DNA of 64,000 nt from Sulfurovum lithotrophicum (GCF_000987835.1 NZ_CP011308.1:2108001-2172000), one strand, 5' to 3'. Numbered from the stretch's first letter, positions 1-9,210 are shown. Translations and numbers: made by a program. The notes: generated by a model not told the origin, from the letters alone.

Positions 1-997
1 CACCCATGGTATCAGTACCGTGGCAAAGCTTACAGGAAGCCTCATACAGTTTCTGACCTTTAGAAGCACCCTGGCCTTTTGGCTCCGGCGGAAGATCTTT
101 GGCATAAGCGTACGGAGGTACAACGTCTTTCATCTCATACTTGATCTTCATTACCTTCGGAGGAAGTCCTTTTTCACCAGGTCCTGAACTTGGATCTTTA
201 CAGTCTTTCATACATCTTTTACCCATTCCGATATTTTTGGCACGGTCAGCAAAGAATGCTTTGACATTTGCAGGGCCTTTTGGTCCATCGATATCAGGGT
301 AGAAACCATCTTTGTTAGGGAGAACGACTTTCATCAGTTTCTCTCTGTTAAGAACATAATCATCATCCAACTCTTCCCCGTCTATCTTTATCTCATTTTG
401 CGCAAGAATATAGGCAGTGATCGCATATACTTCATCATCAGTCAAAGATTTTGGATGTGCATACGGCATTGCATCTCTGATATATGTGAACAATGTAGTG
501 GCATATGGCCAGTAGGTACCCACTGTTCTTTTTGGTGCATCCATACCCGGCTTGATTCTCTGGTTTTTAAGCGTTTTGACAATACCGTTTTCATCTTTGT
601 CCTGATTACCTCCGGTTAATTGAGGGTAACCCTTTCCTCCGCCACCAAACTCACCGTGACACACGGCACACTGTGCTTCGAAAAGTTCATCTCCAAGCTC
701 AACGGAGCCTTCACCTTCAGGCAAACCTTTACCGTCTGGTCGTGCGTCGACATCCCATGCTTTGATCTCGTTCGCTGTAGGTGTTCGGCCATACCATATA
801 CCTTTGGTACTCTGTGTGTTGTATCTATATGCTGTGTAAACACCGTTTTTTCTCGGATAGATCACACCACCGTCGATCGCGCCCGGTTTTGATTCATAGA
901 CACCCGGCATACATTGAGTGGCAGCTGCAACAGCAAATGTTGAGCTCATCATCAATGTCATACCGAGGGTCACTAATTTACGATCTAACTTGAACAT
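1..997 (-). CDS. soxD: SoxD, diheme c-type cytochrome subunit of sulfite dehydrogenase SoxCD (partial, runs off left edge)
   Basis: The reading frame starts at ATG 997 behind a GGGGAGG ribosome binding site and is open to base 1, giving 332 residues without a stop. A signal peptide (about residues 1-25, ending FAVAA) is followed by two CxxCH haem motifs, CAVCH at 110-114 and CKLCH at 322-326. SoxD is the electron-accepting subunit of SoxCD, which oxidises sulfane sulfur bound to SoxY in the periplasm. The assignment rests on the two haems and on the position directly after soxC, whose stop lies inside this gene (20-nt overlap). The C-terminus is outside the window. Confidence 0.9.
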   Translation of the reverse strand, partial: MFKLDRKLVTLGMTLMMSSTFAVAAATQCMPGVYESKPGAIDGGVIYPRKNGVYTAYRYNTQSTKGIWYGRTPTANEIKAWDVDARPDGKGLPEGEGSVELGDELFEAQCAVCHGEFGGGGKGYPQLTGGNQDKDENGIVKTLKNQRIKPGMDAPKRTVGTYWPYATTLFTYIRDAMPYAHPKSLTDDEVYAITAYILAQNEIKIDGEELDDDYVLNREKLMKVVLPNKDGFYPDIDGPKGPANVKAFFADRAKNIGMGKRCMKDCKDPSSGPGEKGLPPKVMKIKYEMKDVVPPYAYAKDLPPEPKGQGASKGQKLYEASCKLCHGTDTMG

Positions 998-2294
998 TGC
1001 TTACCTCCCCTTTTTCATTTACTGCCCATGTGATGATTGCGTTCCTGTGGTAAACACATTCGACACCCACTACACCTTTTTCCTGGTTGACTGTCGGCTG
1101 AACATCGCCTGAGTCATCGTAAGAACGGCTTTGCAGTAACAATGGCTTGCCTTCATACTTGTACATATATGAGAATCTGGTCCAACATTTTGGAAGGACC
1201 AAGCCTTTTAACTGTGCTTCAACCCAGTTCTTTCCACCGTCAAAACTGATATCTACACCCTTAATGGTTCCATAACCGCTCCATGCCAAACCTTCGATCT
1301 CGACAAGATCACCTTTTTTAAGGTCTGTCCAGTCTTTTTCAGGAGCAGGAGAAGTAATGATCGAGTTCGTCTCAAGTGCATAGAAATGCTGTATCGCTTT
1401 TCCGCTTGCTGTCAACGCCGTATACTTTGAAGTCTCCTCTTTTGCATGCCATGGCTCATCACCAAACTCAAGTCTCTTCAACCACTTGACACACAGGTTG
1501 GCTTCCCAGCCCGGTGCGAACAGACGCACAGGATAACCCTGCTCATCACGAAGTGCCTCACCGTTTTGTGCGTAAGCGATGATGACATCATCAAGTACTT
1601 TTTCAACCGGCAGTGTTCTACTCATCTCCGAACCGTCGGAACCTTCAGCAAGCATCCACTTCGCTTCAGGCTTGAGTCCGATCTCATCGAGGATCGTTTT
1701 AAGACGTACACCGGTCCATTGTGCACAGGACATCATTCCTTTGACAAACTGGGCCGTACCGAACTGAGGCCCCTTCCACTCGGCGGCGGAGTTTGAAGGA
1801 CACTCGAGGAAATAGATAAAGCTTTCGCTTGGATATCGCTTAAGCTGATCAAGTGTAAGCACAATAGGCTTCTCTACAAGACCGTGTATCATCAGTCTCC
1901 ACTTGTTTGGATCTACATGTGCAACACCATTGTGTGTACGTGTAAAGTGTAGCCCGTTTGGAACAATAATACCTTTCAGTTCTGCGATCGGCGTCATTGA
2001 AATGGCCGCGTGCATATCTCCGGCTGAAGACATGAGCGCTGATGTTCTTCTGACAACATTATGCTCATACTTTGACGGTACACCATAAGGGTTTTTGTTG
2101 CACTCGTCTCCAAGTGTAGTACCCCACTTTACATGATGAACGATATTCGGATCATCTTTTGTGCTTGCTTCACTTGCCAAAACTGCGCTTGGTGCAGCAA
2201 CAGCGGTTGCAGCAACAGCACCGGCAGAAGCCGTTTTCTTAAAAAAATCACGTCTGCTGACAGATGCTATTTTTTCTTCTGTTTTTTTATTCAA
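978..2294 (-). CDS. soxC: SoxC, molybdopterin sulfite dehydrogenase / sulfane dehydrogenase subunit
   Basis: Sulfite-oxidase-family molybdoenzyme that works with SoxD in periplasmic thiosulfate oxidation. The N-terminus has a Tat signal with the motif SRRDFFKK. The expected molybdenum-binding cysteine lies in LECPSNSAAEW (about residue 165), followed by the molybdopterin domain and a C-terminal dimerisation domain. I chose TTG at 2294 as the start because AAAGGAG lies 5 nt upstream; the ATG at 2324 would overlap the preceding gene and has no such site. The protein is then 438 residues. The stop at 978 lies within the first codons of soxD, so the two are probably translationally coupled. Confidence 0.92.
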   Translation of the reverse strand: MNKKTEEKIASVSRRDFFKKTASAGAVAATAVAAPSAVLASEASTKDDPNIVHHVKWGTTLGDECNKNPYGVPSKYEHNVVRRTSALMSSAGDMHAAISMTPIAELKGIIVPNGLHFTRTHNGVAHVDPNKWRLMIHGLVEKPIVLTLDQLKRYPSESFIYFLECPSNSAAEWKGPQFGTAQFVKGMMSCAQWTGVRLKTILDEIGLKPEAKWMLAEGSDGSEMSRTLPVEKVLDDVIIAYAQNGEALRDEQGYPVRLFAPGWEANLCVKWLKRLEFGDEPWHAKEETSKYTALTASGKAIQHFYALETNSIITSPAPEKDWTDLKKGDLVEIEGLAWSGYGTIKGVDISFDGGKNWVEAQLKGLVLPKCWTRFSYMYKYEGKPLLLQSRSYDDSGDVQPTVNQEKGVVGVECVYHRNAIITWAVNEKGEVSNVQVRS

Positions 2295-2320
2295 TTTTTC
2301 TCCTTTATATTTTGATTGTA

Positions 2321-2740
2321 TCAACCCAGCTCAAGAATAAGCTCTTTCCTTCTTGTTGATAAATGTTCCAGAATCTCTTCTCCAACATCTTCTCTGTCTT
2401 GCCATTCCGACTCTTCATGAATATTGAAAAGTTTTTTAAAATACTCATAATGGCTGTCGCCACTTGTGACTTTAAAAAAATAAAATCTCCTGTAGCTCAC
2501 ACCGTTGATATCGCTAATGGCAATTTTTTTATTCTCACTATCTTGATACACCTCCTCTTTAATATATTTTAAAAAAAAGTCGGATTTTTTCAGCCAGCTG
2601 TAGAGAAGCAGATCTGAAGACTTCACTACTTCATAGGTCTTTGCCGCCTCATCATCCAACTCTATCTGGTAAATGGTTTCGTCCAACTCAAAACTGTCCA
2701 GTTCATCATCGTACGTGACAAGTTCAAAACTCAACTGCAT
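2321..2740 (-). CDS. hypothetical protein in the sox/SQR cluster
   Basis: 139 residues, acidic, with no signal peptide or membrane segment, so probably cytoplasmic. I recognise no domain. It begins MQLSFELVTYDDELDSFE and ends in a helical segment rich in Glu and Arg. It lies between the SQR-like gene (23 nt upstream) and soxC (its end is about 26 nt before the soxC start), in the same orientation, so it is most likely cotranscribed. Many sox and other Tat or molybdoenzyme clusters contain small cytoplasmic assembly factors; such a role is possible here but nothing in the sequence proves it. Confidence 0.75.
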   Translation of the reverse strand: MQLSFELVTYDDELDSFELDETIYQIELDDEAAKTYEVVKSSDLLLYSWLKKSDFFLKYIKEEVYQDSENKKIAISDINGVSYRRFYFFKVTSGDSHYEYFKKLFNIHEESEWQDREDVGEEILEHLSTRRKELILELG

Positions 2741-2763
2741 ACGAAAAATCCTTCTACCATGTG

Positions 2764-4239
2764 TTATGCTCTACCCGAAAGCATTCCATACATAGTCATC
2801 GGTTTCAGTAAATAAATTTTCATCAACCACCACATCCATCTCTCAACCGTCGGGTCAAGCGGGAATGAAGGTGTCGGTTTTACTGTCCAGTCAAACTCTG
2901 CAAGCATGACCGTACCGATATCGGTGATCAATGGACAAACCGTATAGCCTGCATACTTGGCTTCAGGTTTTTTACCGTTCATAACTGAAATAAGGTTATC
3001 TACAAGCACTTTGTATTGCTTTCTTGCAGATCCGCCTGTTTTACCCATCGGTACCTGAGCAATATCGCCGATAGCAAATACATTCTCATATCTGATATGC
3101 TGAAGTGTCTCTTTGTTTACAGGTACCCAGCCTTTGGCAGAACCCAGATCTGATTCCGCGATCTCTCTTGGAGCGATCTGCGGTGGCACTACATGCAGGA
3201 AGTCATAAGGTACTCTTCTTTTTTCATGCTTTGGAATAACCTCGAAATCTTTCAGAACAGGATCCCATGGACCTTTTTCCTGCCATTTAGCATCAAATAC
3301 AGCCTCTTTTTTCTCTTTGTCTACCTCTATAAGATTATGTCTGTAGTGCCACTTGAATTTTTCCCTTTTAAACTGTCCGAGGATGGCATCATGATACTCA
3401 GGCACACCGAACATCGCTCCACCGTTTGGATAGAATGTAAGTTCTGCATTCTCTCTTGCGCCTGCCTCTTTCAGCCTTGCATTGGTCAAATACATGATCT
3501 TCTTTGGGGCACCACCACATTTGATCGGTGTATTGGGATGCGTGAAAACAAAGTTTGTCTTTTTGCCGGATTTGGCCTGTGCGATGTACTTTTGCATCTG
3601 CTCCCAGGTTTTGGTTGCACCTTTGGCCGTATAGATCGAACAGATACCGTCATCACCAAGCGCTTTAAGAAGTCTCTCGTTGTCACCGGCAGAGTATGCA
3701 CGACCTGCTTCCTCCAGTCCTCTGATTCTCTCAAAGTCAAGCTGCAGACCCATTGCAATGATAAGGTAGTCGTACGAGACAACTGTTCCTTTGTCTGTAG
3801 TCAACTGATTCTTTTGAGGATTAAAGAGTATACCTTTCTCCTTGATCACTTTTACACCGTCCGGCAGAAAATCATCTCTTTTAAAGGCAATATCGTCTTC
3901 ATCCCAAATTCCGCCACCGACAAGTGTCTGGCCCGGCTGGTATGATACTGAGAGTTCCTGAGGTTCGATCACTGTAATATCAGGATTGTCAAGGTGAAGT
4001 GTCAGTCTTGCCGCGGTACTCATACCTGAAAGTCCTCCACCGAGGATGACTATCTTGCCTTTAGCATCAGTTTTCTCTATCTTCTTTTCTTCTTCAGCAT
4101 GCGCACCTGTAGCACCGCCCATAAAAAGGCCGGCACCGGAAAGACCTGCCATTTTCATCGCATCTCTTCTGCTCATACCGTGAGCTGACAAGTCTTTATC
4201 CATCTTCGATAACATTTTTTCAATATACTTATTATCCAT
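2764..4239 (-). CDS. sulfide:quinone reductase family flavoprotein with Tat signal
   Basis: 491-residue FAD-dependent oxidoreductase. The N-terminus carries a twin-arginine signal (SRRDAMKMAG, 23-32) followed by the FAD-binding fold GGGLSG (67-72). Three cysteines match the SQR pattern: C200, C241 in IKCGGAPKK and C435 in GYTVCPLIT. The 194-residue spacing of the last two agrees with the redox-active pair of characterised SQRs. SQR oxidises sulfide to zero-valent sulfur and reduces quinone. A flavocytochrome c sulfide dehydrogenase flavoprotein (FccB/SoxF) is the alternative, since a small cytochrome c gene lies directly upstream. The SQR cysteines favour the former. The Tat signal predicts periplasmic folding after export. 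Confidence 0.82.
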   Translation of the reverse strand: MDNKYIEKMLSKMDKDLSAHGMSRRDAMKMAGLSGAGLFMGGATGAHAEEEKKIEKTDAKGKIVILGGGLSGMSTAARLTLHLDNPDITVIEPQELSVSYQPGQTLVGGGIWDEDDIAFKRDDFLPDGVKVIKEKGILFNPQKNQLTTDKGTVVSYDYLIIAMGLQLDFERIRGLEEAGRAYSAGDNERLLKALGDDGICSIYTAKGATKTWEQMQKYIAQAKSGKKTNFVFTHPNTPIKCGGAPKKIMYLTNARLKEAGARENAELTFYPNGGAMFGVPEYHDAILGQFKREKFKWHYRHNLIEVDKEKKEAVFDAKWQEKGPWDPVLKDFEVIPKHEKRRVPYDFLHVVPPQIAPREIAESDLGSAKGWVPVNKETLQHIRYENVFAIGDIAQVPMGKTGGSARKQYKVLVDNLISVMNGKKPEAKYAGYTVCPLITDIGTVMLAEFDWTVKPTPSFPLDPTVERWMWWLMKIYLLKPMTMYGMLSGRA

Positions 4240-4248
4240 ATCTATCCT

Positions 4249-4626
4249 TTACTTTAAACCGTTGACATATTTGGCAACAGCATCGATCTCTTCCCAGGAA
4301 AGGTCTTGCGTTGCACTTTTCATTACCGCACCATAGCCGTACTTGTTAGGGAACTGGTAATCTTTTGCTTTTATACCGCCTCTGTACTCTTTCAGCATTT
4401 TGGCCAGTACAGCTGTATCCATTCCGGCAATTGGAGCATAGGATGCTCTTGCTATCCCCGTAAAGCTTGTCTGCTTACCATCTTTTCCATGGCAGATCGC
4501 ACACTCTTTTGCATAAATTTTATCGGCCTGAGGCGGTAACAGCAAACCAGATTTGTAGGGCGCTTCAGCAGCCACAAGACCAACACCAGCCAATAGCATA
4601 GAAAAAACTACTCTTTTCATTTTCAA
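4249..4626 (-). CDS. small c-type cytochrome, class I, monohaem
   Basis: 125 residues with a cleavable signal peptide (MKMKRVVFSMLLAGVGLVAA) and one haem motif, CAICH, followed by GKDGK. A later methionine (for example in YGAVMKSATQDL) could be the axial ligand. It is the first gene of the leftward operon with the SQR-like flavoprotein (9 nt apart), the 139-residue protein and soxCD. It therefore probably carries electrons from sulfide or sulfane sulfur oxidation, either as the cytochrome partner of the flavoprotein or towards the terminal oxidase. The AT-rich stretch 4627-4814 upstream is the likely promoter region. Confidence 0.85.
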   Translation of the reverse strand: MKMKRVVFSMLLAGVGLVAAEAPYKSGLLLPPQADKIYAKECAICHGKDGKQTSFTGIARASYAPIAGMDTAVLAKMLKEYRGGIKAKDYQFPNKYGYGAVMKSATQDLSWEEIDAVAKYVNGLK

Positions 4627-4814
4627 CCTTATTTTAAATTTTTTATTTTCACTATTTGAAAATAAATTTTCGTTGCCAAGTATAATATTTTTTCTCTTAA
4701 TTGTAAAGTCAATTTATTAAAAACTACAATTTAGTTAAAAAATATTTCATTTAGTAACTTTAATGTTTTACATAAGAAACTATAATAATATAAAGTATTT
4801 TATACTTATAGAAT

Positions 4815-5405
4815 CTAAAAATCACCTTTCGCACCGAGATCCATCATTTTATACATAGTATCTCTTACATGTTCTGCCTTCGTCATCATTTCAGGAGGCA
4901 GCGTGTGCCCGCCAAAAAGCATAAGCTCCATCGCCATGGTAATCAGCCATCTATCACCCTTGTCATCTTCTACGATAAGGATTCTACATGGCATAAAAGC
5001 ACCGAATGCCAAAGAATAATCAATAAACTGTTTTGCAATACTCGGACTGCAGTAGTGCAAGATTCTGATGTACCTGTTGCCTTTACCATCTTTGATCGAC
5101 TTATCAGACATATGGGAATCACCGACCTGGACCATGTTCGCATCGGTTGCGATACTCCTCATAGCTTCTACAACATCTTCGGTAGAAACATCCGGGTCGA
5201 TCTTCACCCTTCTGACCATAGCATCTGTAGCCCTACCTGTTGTAAGTACTTTGTCGAACATGTTCATATAAGCACCTATTGCTTTAGGGTCAAGCTTTGA
5301 AGCTTTTTCCATCTTATCGCCCAAGTCAAACTTTACATATGCAACAATTGCGCCAATGATAACTATGCCACCTATGACTGCCAAGAAACTCTTCAAAAAT
5401 TTCAT
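4815..5405 (-). CDS. DUF302 domain protein, membrane anchored
   Basis: 196 residues. An N-terminal hydrophobic segment (about 5-25) is followed by a soluble domain with the DUF302 pattern, including the HYCSPSIAKQFIDYSLAFGA stretch and PCRILIVEDDKGDRW. DUF302 proteins are common in sulfur-oxidising bacteria, often near sox or sulfide-oxidation genes; their function is unknown. The gene lies upstream of the cytochrome/SQR/sox operon in the same orientation but is separated from it by 188 bp of AT-rich DNA, so it may have its own transcript. Confidence 0.75.
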   Translation of the reverse strand: MKFLKSFLAVIGGIVIIGAIVAYVKFDLGDKMEKASKLDPKAIGAYMNMFDKVLTTGRATDAMVRRVKIDPDVSTEDVVEAMRSIATDANMVQVGDSHMSDKSIKDGKGNRYIRILHYCSPSIAKQFIDYSLAFGAFMPCRILIVEDDKGDRWLITMAMELMLFGGHTLPPEMMTKAEHVRDTMYKMMDLGAKGDF

Positions 5406-5651
5406 TCTTTCCCTTTCAATTTCATTATTGCATAGTTATATTAATTGAATATTACTTTGCAATAATCGTATTTAATATGATTCCATAATCAATACATATT
5501 ATTATAACTGAACTTCTTTTAATTGTATTATATAATAATAGTTATAGAGAAAAATAGAGAGAGAAAATATTTTTTCATGATTTTATATCAATCAAATAGA
5601 TTATAGTAATAAAAATATATGAGATATAGTCAGGCTATACGGAAGAGGAGC

Positions 5652-5673
5652 AACAAAGGGCAAGCCCTTTGTT
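5652..5673 (-). terminator. hairpin downstream of the porin gene
   Basis: Perfect 10-bp inverted repeat AACAAAGGGC / GCCCTTTGTT with a 2-nt loop, 8 nt after the stop of the DUF3373 gene on the minus strand. No long T run follows, so it may be a weak terminator or an mRNA 3'-end stabiliser. The rest of 5406-5651 is AT-rich and shows no gene. Confidence 0.6.
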
Positions 5674-5681
5674 ACATAATT

Positions 5682-7115
5682 TTAGAATCTGTATCTGAGA
5701 TACGCTCTGAAGTCCTGTGCCTTATCAGCAACCATGTCACCCATACCGTACATAACTGCTTGATCCATAGTTAATGGATTTCCTGAAGAGCTACCAAAGA
5801 AACCATTACTTCCGCTGTAATCGTAATCAATAGCTACGTATCTTGCCTGGAAGCTCATTGCTTCATTGATCTGGTATGTATAGTTCACTTCCCATGCATC
5901 ACCACGTGCAGCAAGCTTCGAACCGATCATTGTGTCTTCTGCATAAGTGAATGGTCTCCAGTGTTCTGAACCGTGATTGAACTCCAGTCCAAGTGTACCA
6001 TACTCAGAACCCTCACCTACTGGAAGGTAGGCACCAACCCACCAGGAAGTTCCTGTTTCATTGTCCATAGACCCCAGCATTCCTGGAGCATTGATTGTAC
6101 CGCCCATTCCATTAGGAACAGTAACAGTATTTCCATTCGGACGTGTTTTGCTCCATGCCAATGAAGCAAATACTTTTGCATCAGCAAAATAACCATCTTC
6201 CGTGATACCGTCTACCAGAACAGAGATCGCAGCACCGTCCATATCACCTACTTGACTCATAGTACCATTCCAGTTTCCAAATCCGTCAAGATTAATATCA
6301 GGAAGGTCAAAAGCTCTATACCAAGTTGTTTTTACAATGAACTGACCGTCATTGTATGGCTCAAAGATGAATCCGCCCAGTTTGATGTCTTCCATACCGT
6401 TCATTTCAACATCTGCATTTGGTGTTGATGTACCGATAAGTGGAACGGCATTCGTAGAACCATATCCAAGACATACCTTGAATGACATACCCGGCACACC
6501 CGTAACGTTTGAAAGATCAAGTTTTGAACTCAATCCGTCAAATTCAACATTGATCACGTGAGCAAGCGGTGACTGTGCCGCATCGTCCTGACTCAAGTTT
6601 GCCAAAAAACCATTAGTAGAAGGTCTTCTACCGATAGAGAATGTCCAAGGAATGTCTGCTCCGAATGCTTTGTCTCCAAGGTACAACCAGTATGCCTGTC
6701 TTACATGCAACGTGTTGTCACGAAGTGCTTCATTGCTTGTCCAGTCAAAAGAATCAAATGGACGAAGCATAGGATTGTCAAAACTTGCACCGAATGCCTT
6801 GTTCATAGAAAGCTGACCTTTAAATACATTATGTGTATCCGGTGCATACGCCATGTTCAGCCAAAGTCTCATGCTGAGCAGTGAGTCATTACCATATGAA
6901 TTCCCACTAGCCATATCATAGTTGATATTGTCATACGCTGTTCTGAAGTCTACACCCCATTTAATGTTGTCGTTTGCTGACTGAGCGTTGATCTTCCCTG
7001 TTTTAGCTTTGAGTTGATCGATCTGTTTCTGAAGATTTGCGATATCGTCTGCAGTTGAGGCGAATGCAAAAGTAGTTGCAGCCGCTACAAGCGACATAGT
7101 TACCATTTTTTTCAT
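5682..7115 (-). CDS. outer-membrane porin-like protein, DUF3373 family
   Basis: 477 residues with an Ala-rich signal peptide (about 1-19) and a short coiled coil after it (DDIANLQKQIDQLKAKTGK), as in many trimeric porins. A long series of alternating polar/hydrophobic strands ends in the typical outer-membrane C-terminus FRAYLRYRF. DUF3373 proteins are abundant in Campylobacterota and presumed to be porins; the substrate is not known. The gene stands alone, with a hairpin after it and about 230 bp of AT-rich DNA (7116-7344) before it. Confidence 0.8.
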   Translation of the reverse strand: MKKMVTMSLVAAATTFAFASTADDIANLQKQIDQLKAKTGKINAQSANDNIKWGVDFRTAYDNINYDMASGNSYGNDSLLSMRLWLNMAYAPDTHNVFKGQLSMNKAFGASFDNPMLRPFDSFDWTSNEALRDNTLHVRQAYWLYLGDKAFGADIPWTFSIGRRPSTNGFLANLSQDDAAQSPLAHVINVEFDGLSSKLDLSNVTGVPGMSFKVCLGYGSTNAVPLIGTSTPNADVEMNGMEDIKLGGFIFEPYNDGQFIVKTTWYRAFDLPDINLDGFGNWNGTMSQVGDMDGAAISVLVDGITEDGYFADAKVFASLAWSKTRPNGNTVTVPNGMGGTINAPGMLGSMDNETGTSWWVGAYLPVGEGSEYGTLGLEFNHGSEHWRPFTYAEDTMIGSKLAARGDAWEVNYTYQINEAMSFQARYVAIDYDYSGSNGFFGSSSGNPLTMDQAVMYGMGDMVADKAQDFRAYLRYRF

Positions 7116-7344
7116 GTTTACTCCTGTGATTTTTTATGTTTGTCCAAAAAACATGCAAATACAGTTTAAACAATTAACCTTAAGTCTTACCTTAAATTAA
7201 CAAAAAATTAATAGAAATTCAAATTAATTAATATGTAGTTATCAATCTCATAAGAATTACAAGGGTATTCTTGCGCTAATATAAGCCAAACTACGGATTT
7301 GGATAAGTAAATAGAAAATGAATGCTTTTAGTGTTAAAAAACCG

Positions 7345-8451
7345 TCACTGCAGTGTCAATCCATACAACTCATGATAGGTTTTCATGGCGTACCTATCCG
7401 TCATATCGGCGATATGGTCTGCGATCACCCGTTCTTTGGTACGGACATCCAGCAAAGCTTTCTGATGGGGAGGCAAAAGGTCCTGGTCTTCCCTGAATGC
7501 TTTGTAGAGGCCTTTGATACACTGTTTGCCCGCATGCATCTTTCGTACGATCTTCTCATGCCGGTAGAGTTTGGTCAGCAACAGTTTTTTCAGTCGCTTC
7601 AGCTGGCTTGCCTTTTCTTTGGAAAAGCCTATAGGCAGCTTCTGTGTCGCTTCGAGCGTTGCGCAGATAGGCATCTCCTCCCGGTATGTTTCTGCACCTA
7701 CTTTTGAATGGACAATAAAATCTTCCACCAACAGTTTGATGAGCCCCGCTACAAAACGGTGACGGTAGAGCGGTTCACCTCTTGCAACACCCTCTTCCTG
7801 TACCATGGCATCCACACTCAGGCACAGTTCATCCTGCAAAAGCTCCTCAAAAGAGATAAGTCCATATTTGACACCATCATCAATATCATGCGAAGTATAG
7901 GCGATCTCATCGGCATGGTCCACGACCATCGCTTCAAGAGAGGGATGTTTGTCAAGAGCAAAACGTGCATCCAGCCCTTCCAGGAAAGGTTTTTTGTAAG
8001 GGTATGAATGTTTCAGCACCCCTTCGAGCGTAGCAAAGGTCAGATTGAGCCCATCAAATTCCTTGTAACGCTTCTCCAGTTTTGTCAACACCCGGAATGA
8101 CTGGAAATTATGCTCAAAACCAAGTACCCTGCCATCCTCTTTCAACAGTCTGTCCAGTTCATCTCCGCCTACATGCCCAAAAGGGGTATGTCCCAGGTCA
8201 TGTGAAAGTGCGATCACTTCGGAAAGTGTCTCGTTCAGCCCAAGCATCCGTGAAAGTGTCCTTGCAATCTGGCTGACCTCCAAAGAATGTGTCAACCGTG
8301 TACGAAAATAATCGCCTTCATGGTTCAAAAAAACCTGTGTCTTGTACTCAAGCCTGCGAAATGAGCTGCAGTGCAATACCCTGTCCCTGTCTCTTGCAAA
8401 AGGTTCCCTGAAATCTTCCCGGAATGTATGAAATCGCTGAGTTGGCTGCAT
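7345..8451 (-). CDS. dgt: deoxyguanosinetriphosphate triphosphohydrolase-like HD protein
   Basis: 368 residues with the HD-domain metal ligands of the dGTPase family: H in RTRLTHSLEVSQIART, HD in ALSHDLGHTPFGHVG and a later D in HADEIAYTSHDIDDGVKYG. The enzyme splits dGTP (or other dNTPs) into deoxynucleoside and triphosphate, controlling dNTP pools. It starts at ATG 8451 with MQPTQRFHTFREDFREPFARDRDRV, a typical beginning for this family. Monocistronic on the minus strand. Which dNTPs it prefers cannot be read from the sequence. Confidence 0.9.
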   Translation of the reverse strand: MQPTQRFHTFREDFREPFARDRDRVLHCSSFRRLEYKTQVFLNHEGDYFRTRLTHSLEVSQIARTLSRMLGLNETLSEVIALSHDLGHTPFGHVGGDELDRLLKEDGRVLGFEHNFQSFRVLTKLEKRYKEFDGLNLTFATLEGVLKHSYPYKKPFLEGLDARFALDKHPSLEAMVVDHADEIAYTSHDIDDGVKYGLISFEELLQDELCLSVDAMVQEEGVARGEPLYRHRFVAGLIKLLVEDFIVHSKVGAETYREEMPICATLEATQKLPIGFSKEKASQLKRLKKLLLTKLYRHEKIVRKMHAGKQCIKGLYKAFREDQDLLPPHQKALLDVRTKERVIADHIADMTDRYAMKTYHELYGLTLQ

Positions 8452-8517
8452 GAAATACCTTTTGTAGGTTCTTTATTTGCTATTGTAACTAAAATCATCT
8501 CAAAATTGTTTTTTTAA

Positions 8518-8606
8518 CTTCTGCCTACATGGCTACGCTTTGCTCCGACCATTTCGGTTCCGAAACTATAAATGACAAGCAGTTATCATTTACTTAACGT
8601 TTCTCA
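8518..8606. repeat. diverged copy of the 82-bp structured repeat
   Basis: This stretch aligns along its length with the tandem repeat at 9520-9708: it shares GGCTAC, TCCGACCA, CGGTTCCG, ACTATAAA and CAGTTATCATTTACTTAACG. The hairpin AAATGACAA-GCAG-TTATCATTT is kept, with one mismatch, although its arm sequence differs from the other copies. It lies between dgt and rplT; the rest of 8452-8706 holds no gene. Confidence 0.75.
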
Positions 8607-8706
8607 TCTAAAAAAAATGATGAGAGAAACAATGCCTCGATTAAAATAATTGGAAGTTTGGTAAACAAATAAAAATAGGGATTTAGGTATATAAAAGGAA
8701 GAGATG

Positions 8707-8722
8707 GGGAGCAAAAGCTCCC
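8707..8722 (-). terminator. hairpin downstream of rplT
   Basis: GGGAGC / GCTCCC stem with an AAAA/TTTT loop, 21 nt after the rplT stop on the minus strand, followed by a pyrimidine-rich stretch (catctcttccttt). It is a probable terminator of rpmI-rplT, without a perfect T run. Confidence 0.55.
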
Positions 8723-8743
8723 TCAAAAGATAGTCAAGATGAC

Positions 8744-9100
8744 TTATTTGGCCAGTGCCGCCTTGGAAGCATCTGCAATTTTTGCGAAACTTTCAGGTGC
8801 ATTCATTGCCATATCGGCAAGAATCTTTCTGTCAAGCTCGATATTTGCAAGCTTGAGACCGTGCATGAATCTAGAATAGTTCAAGTCATTGAGTCTTGCT
8901 GCCGCATTGATACGAACGATCCAGAGTTTTCTGAAATCTCTTTTCTTCTGTCTTCTATCTCTGTAAGCATATACGAGTGAACGCTCGAGTTGTTCTTTCG
9001 CTTTTCTGAAATGTTTTCTTCTACCGCTGTAGAACCCTCTTGCCTGTTTTAATAGTCTTTTGTGACGTCTGTGTCTTACAACACCAGTTTTTACTCTCAT
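8744..9100 (-). CDS. rplT: 50S ribosomal protein L20
   Basis: 118 residues, the usual L20 length, with the family beginning [20 protein letters not shown], a long basic helix and the globular C-terminal domain containing [19 protein letters not shown]20 binds domain I of 23S rRNA early in 50S assembly and in many bacteria represses its own operon. It is the second gene of rpmI-rplT. A small hairpin (CCCC/GGGG) lies in the 110-bp gap after rpmI. Confidence 0.97.
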   Translation of the reverse strand: MRVKTGVVRHRRHKRLLKQARGFYSGRRKHFRKAKEQLERSLVYAYRDRRQKKRDFRKLWIVRINAAARLNDLNYSRFMHGLKLANIELDRKILADMAMNAPESFAKIADASKAALAK

Positions 9101-9210
9101 GGTTTTCCTTTACCTTATCTTTTTAGAATCTTAAGAATCGGTGTCAAACATTCTCTCTGTTTGAACTTGCCCCTGATCGGGGGAAATAATACTGACTAAC
9201 TAAGAATATC

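Noticed and set aside
978-1112. Alternative upstream starts of soxC at ATG 2324, and small plus-strand frames around the soxC/soxD junction
   Set aside because: ATG 2324 overlaps the preceding gene and lacks a ribosome binding site, while TTG 2294 has AAAGGAG; the plus-strand frames are antisense.
3193-3945. 250-codon open frame on the plus strand
   Set aside because: It is antisense to the SQR-like gene, whose cysteines and FAD motif show the real frame.
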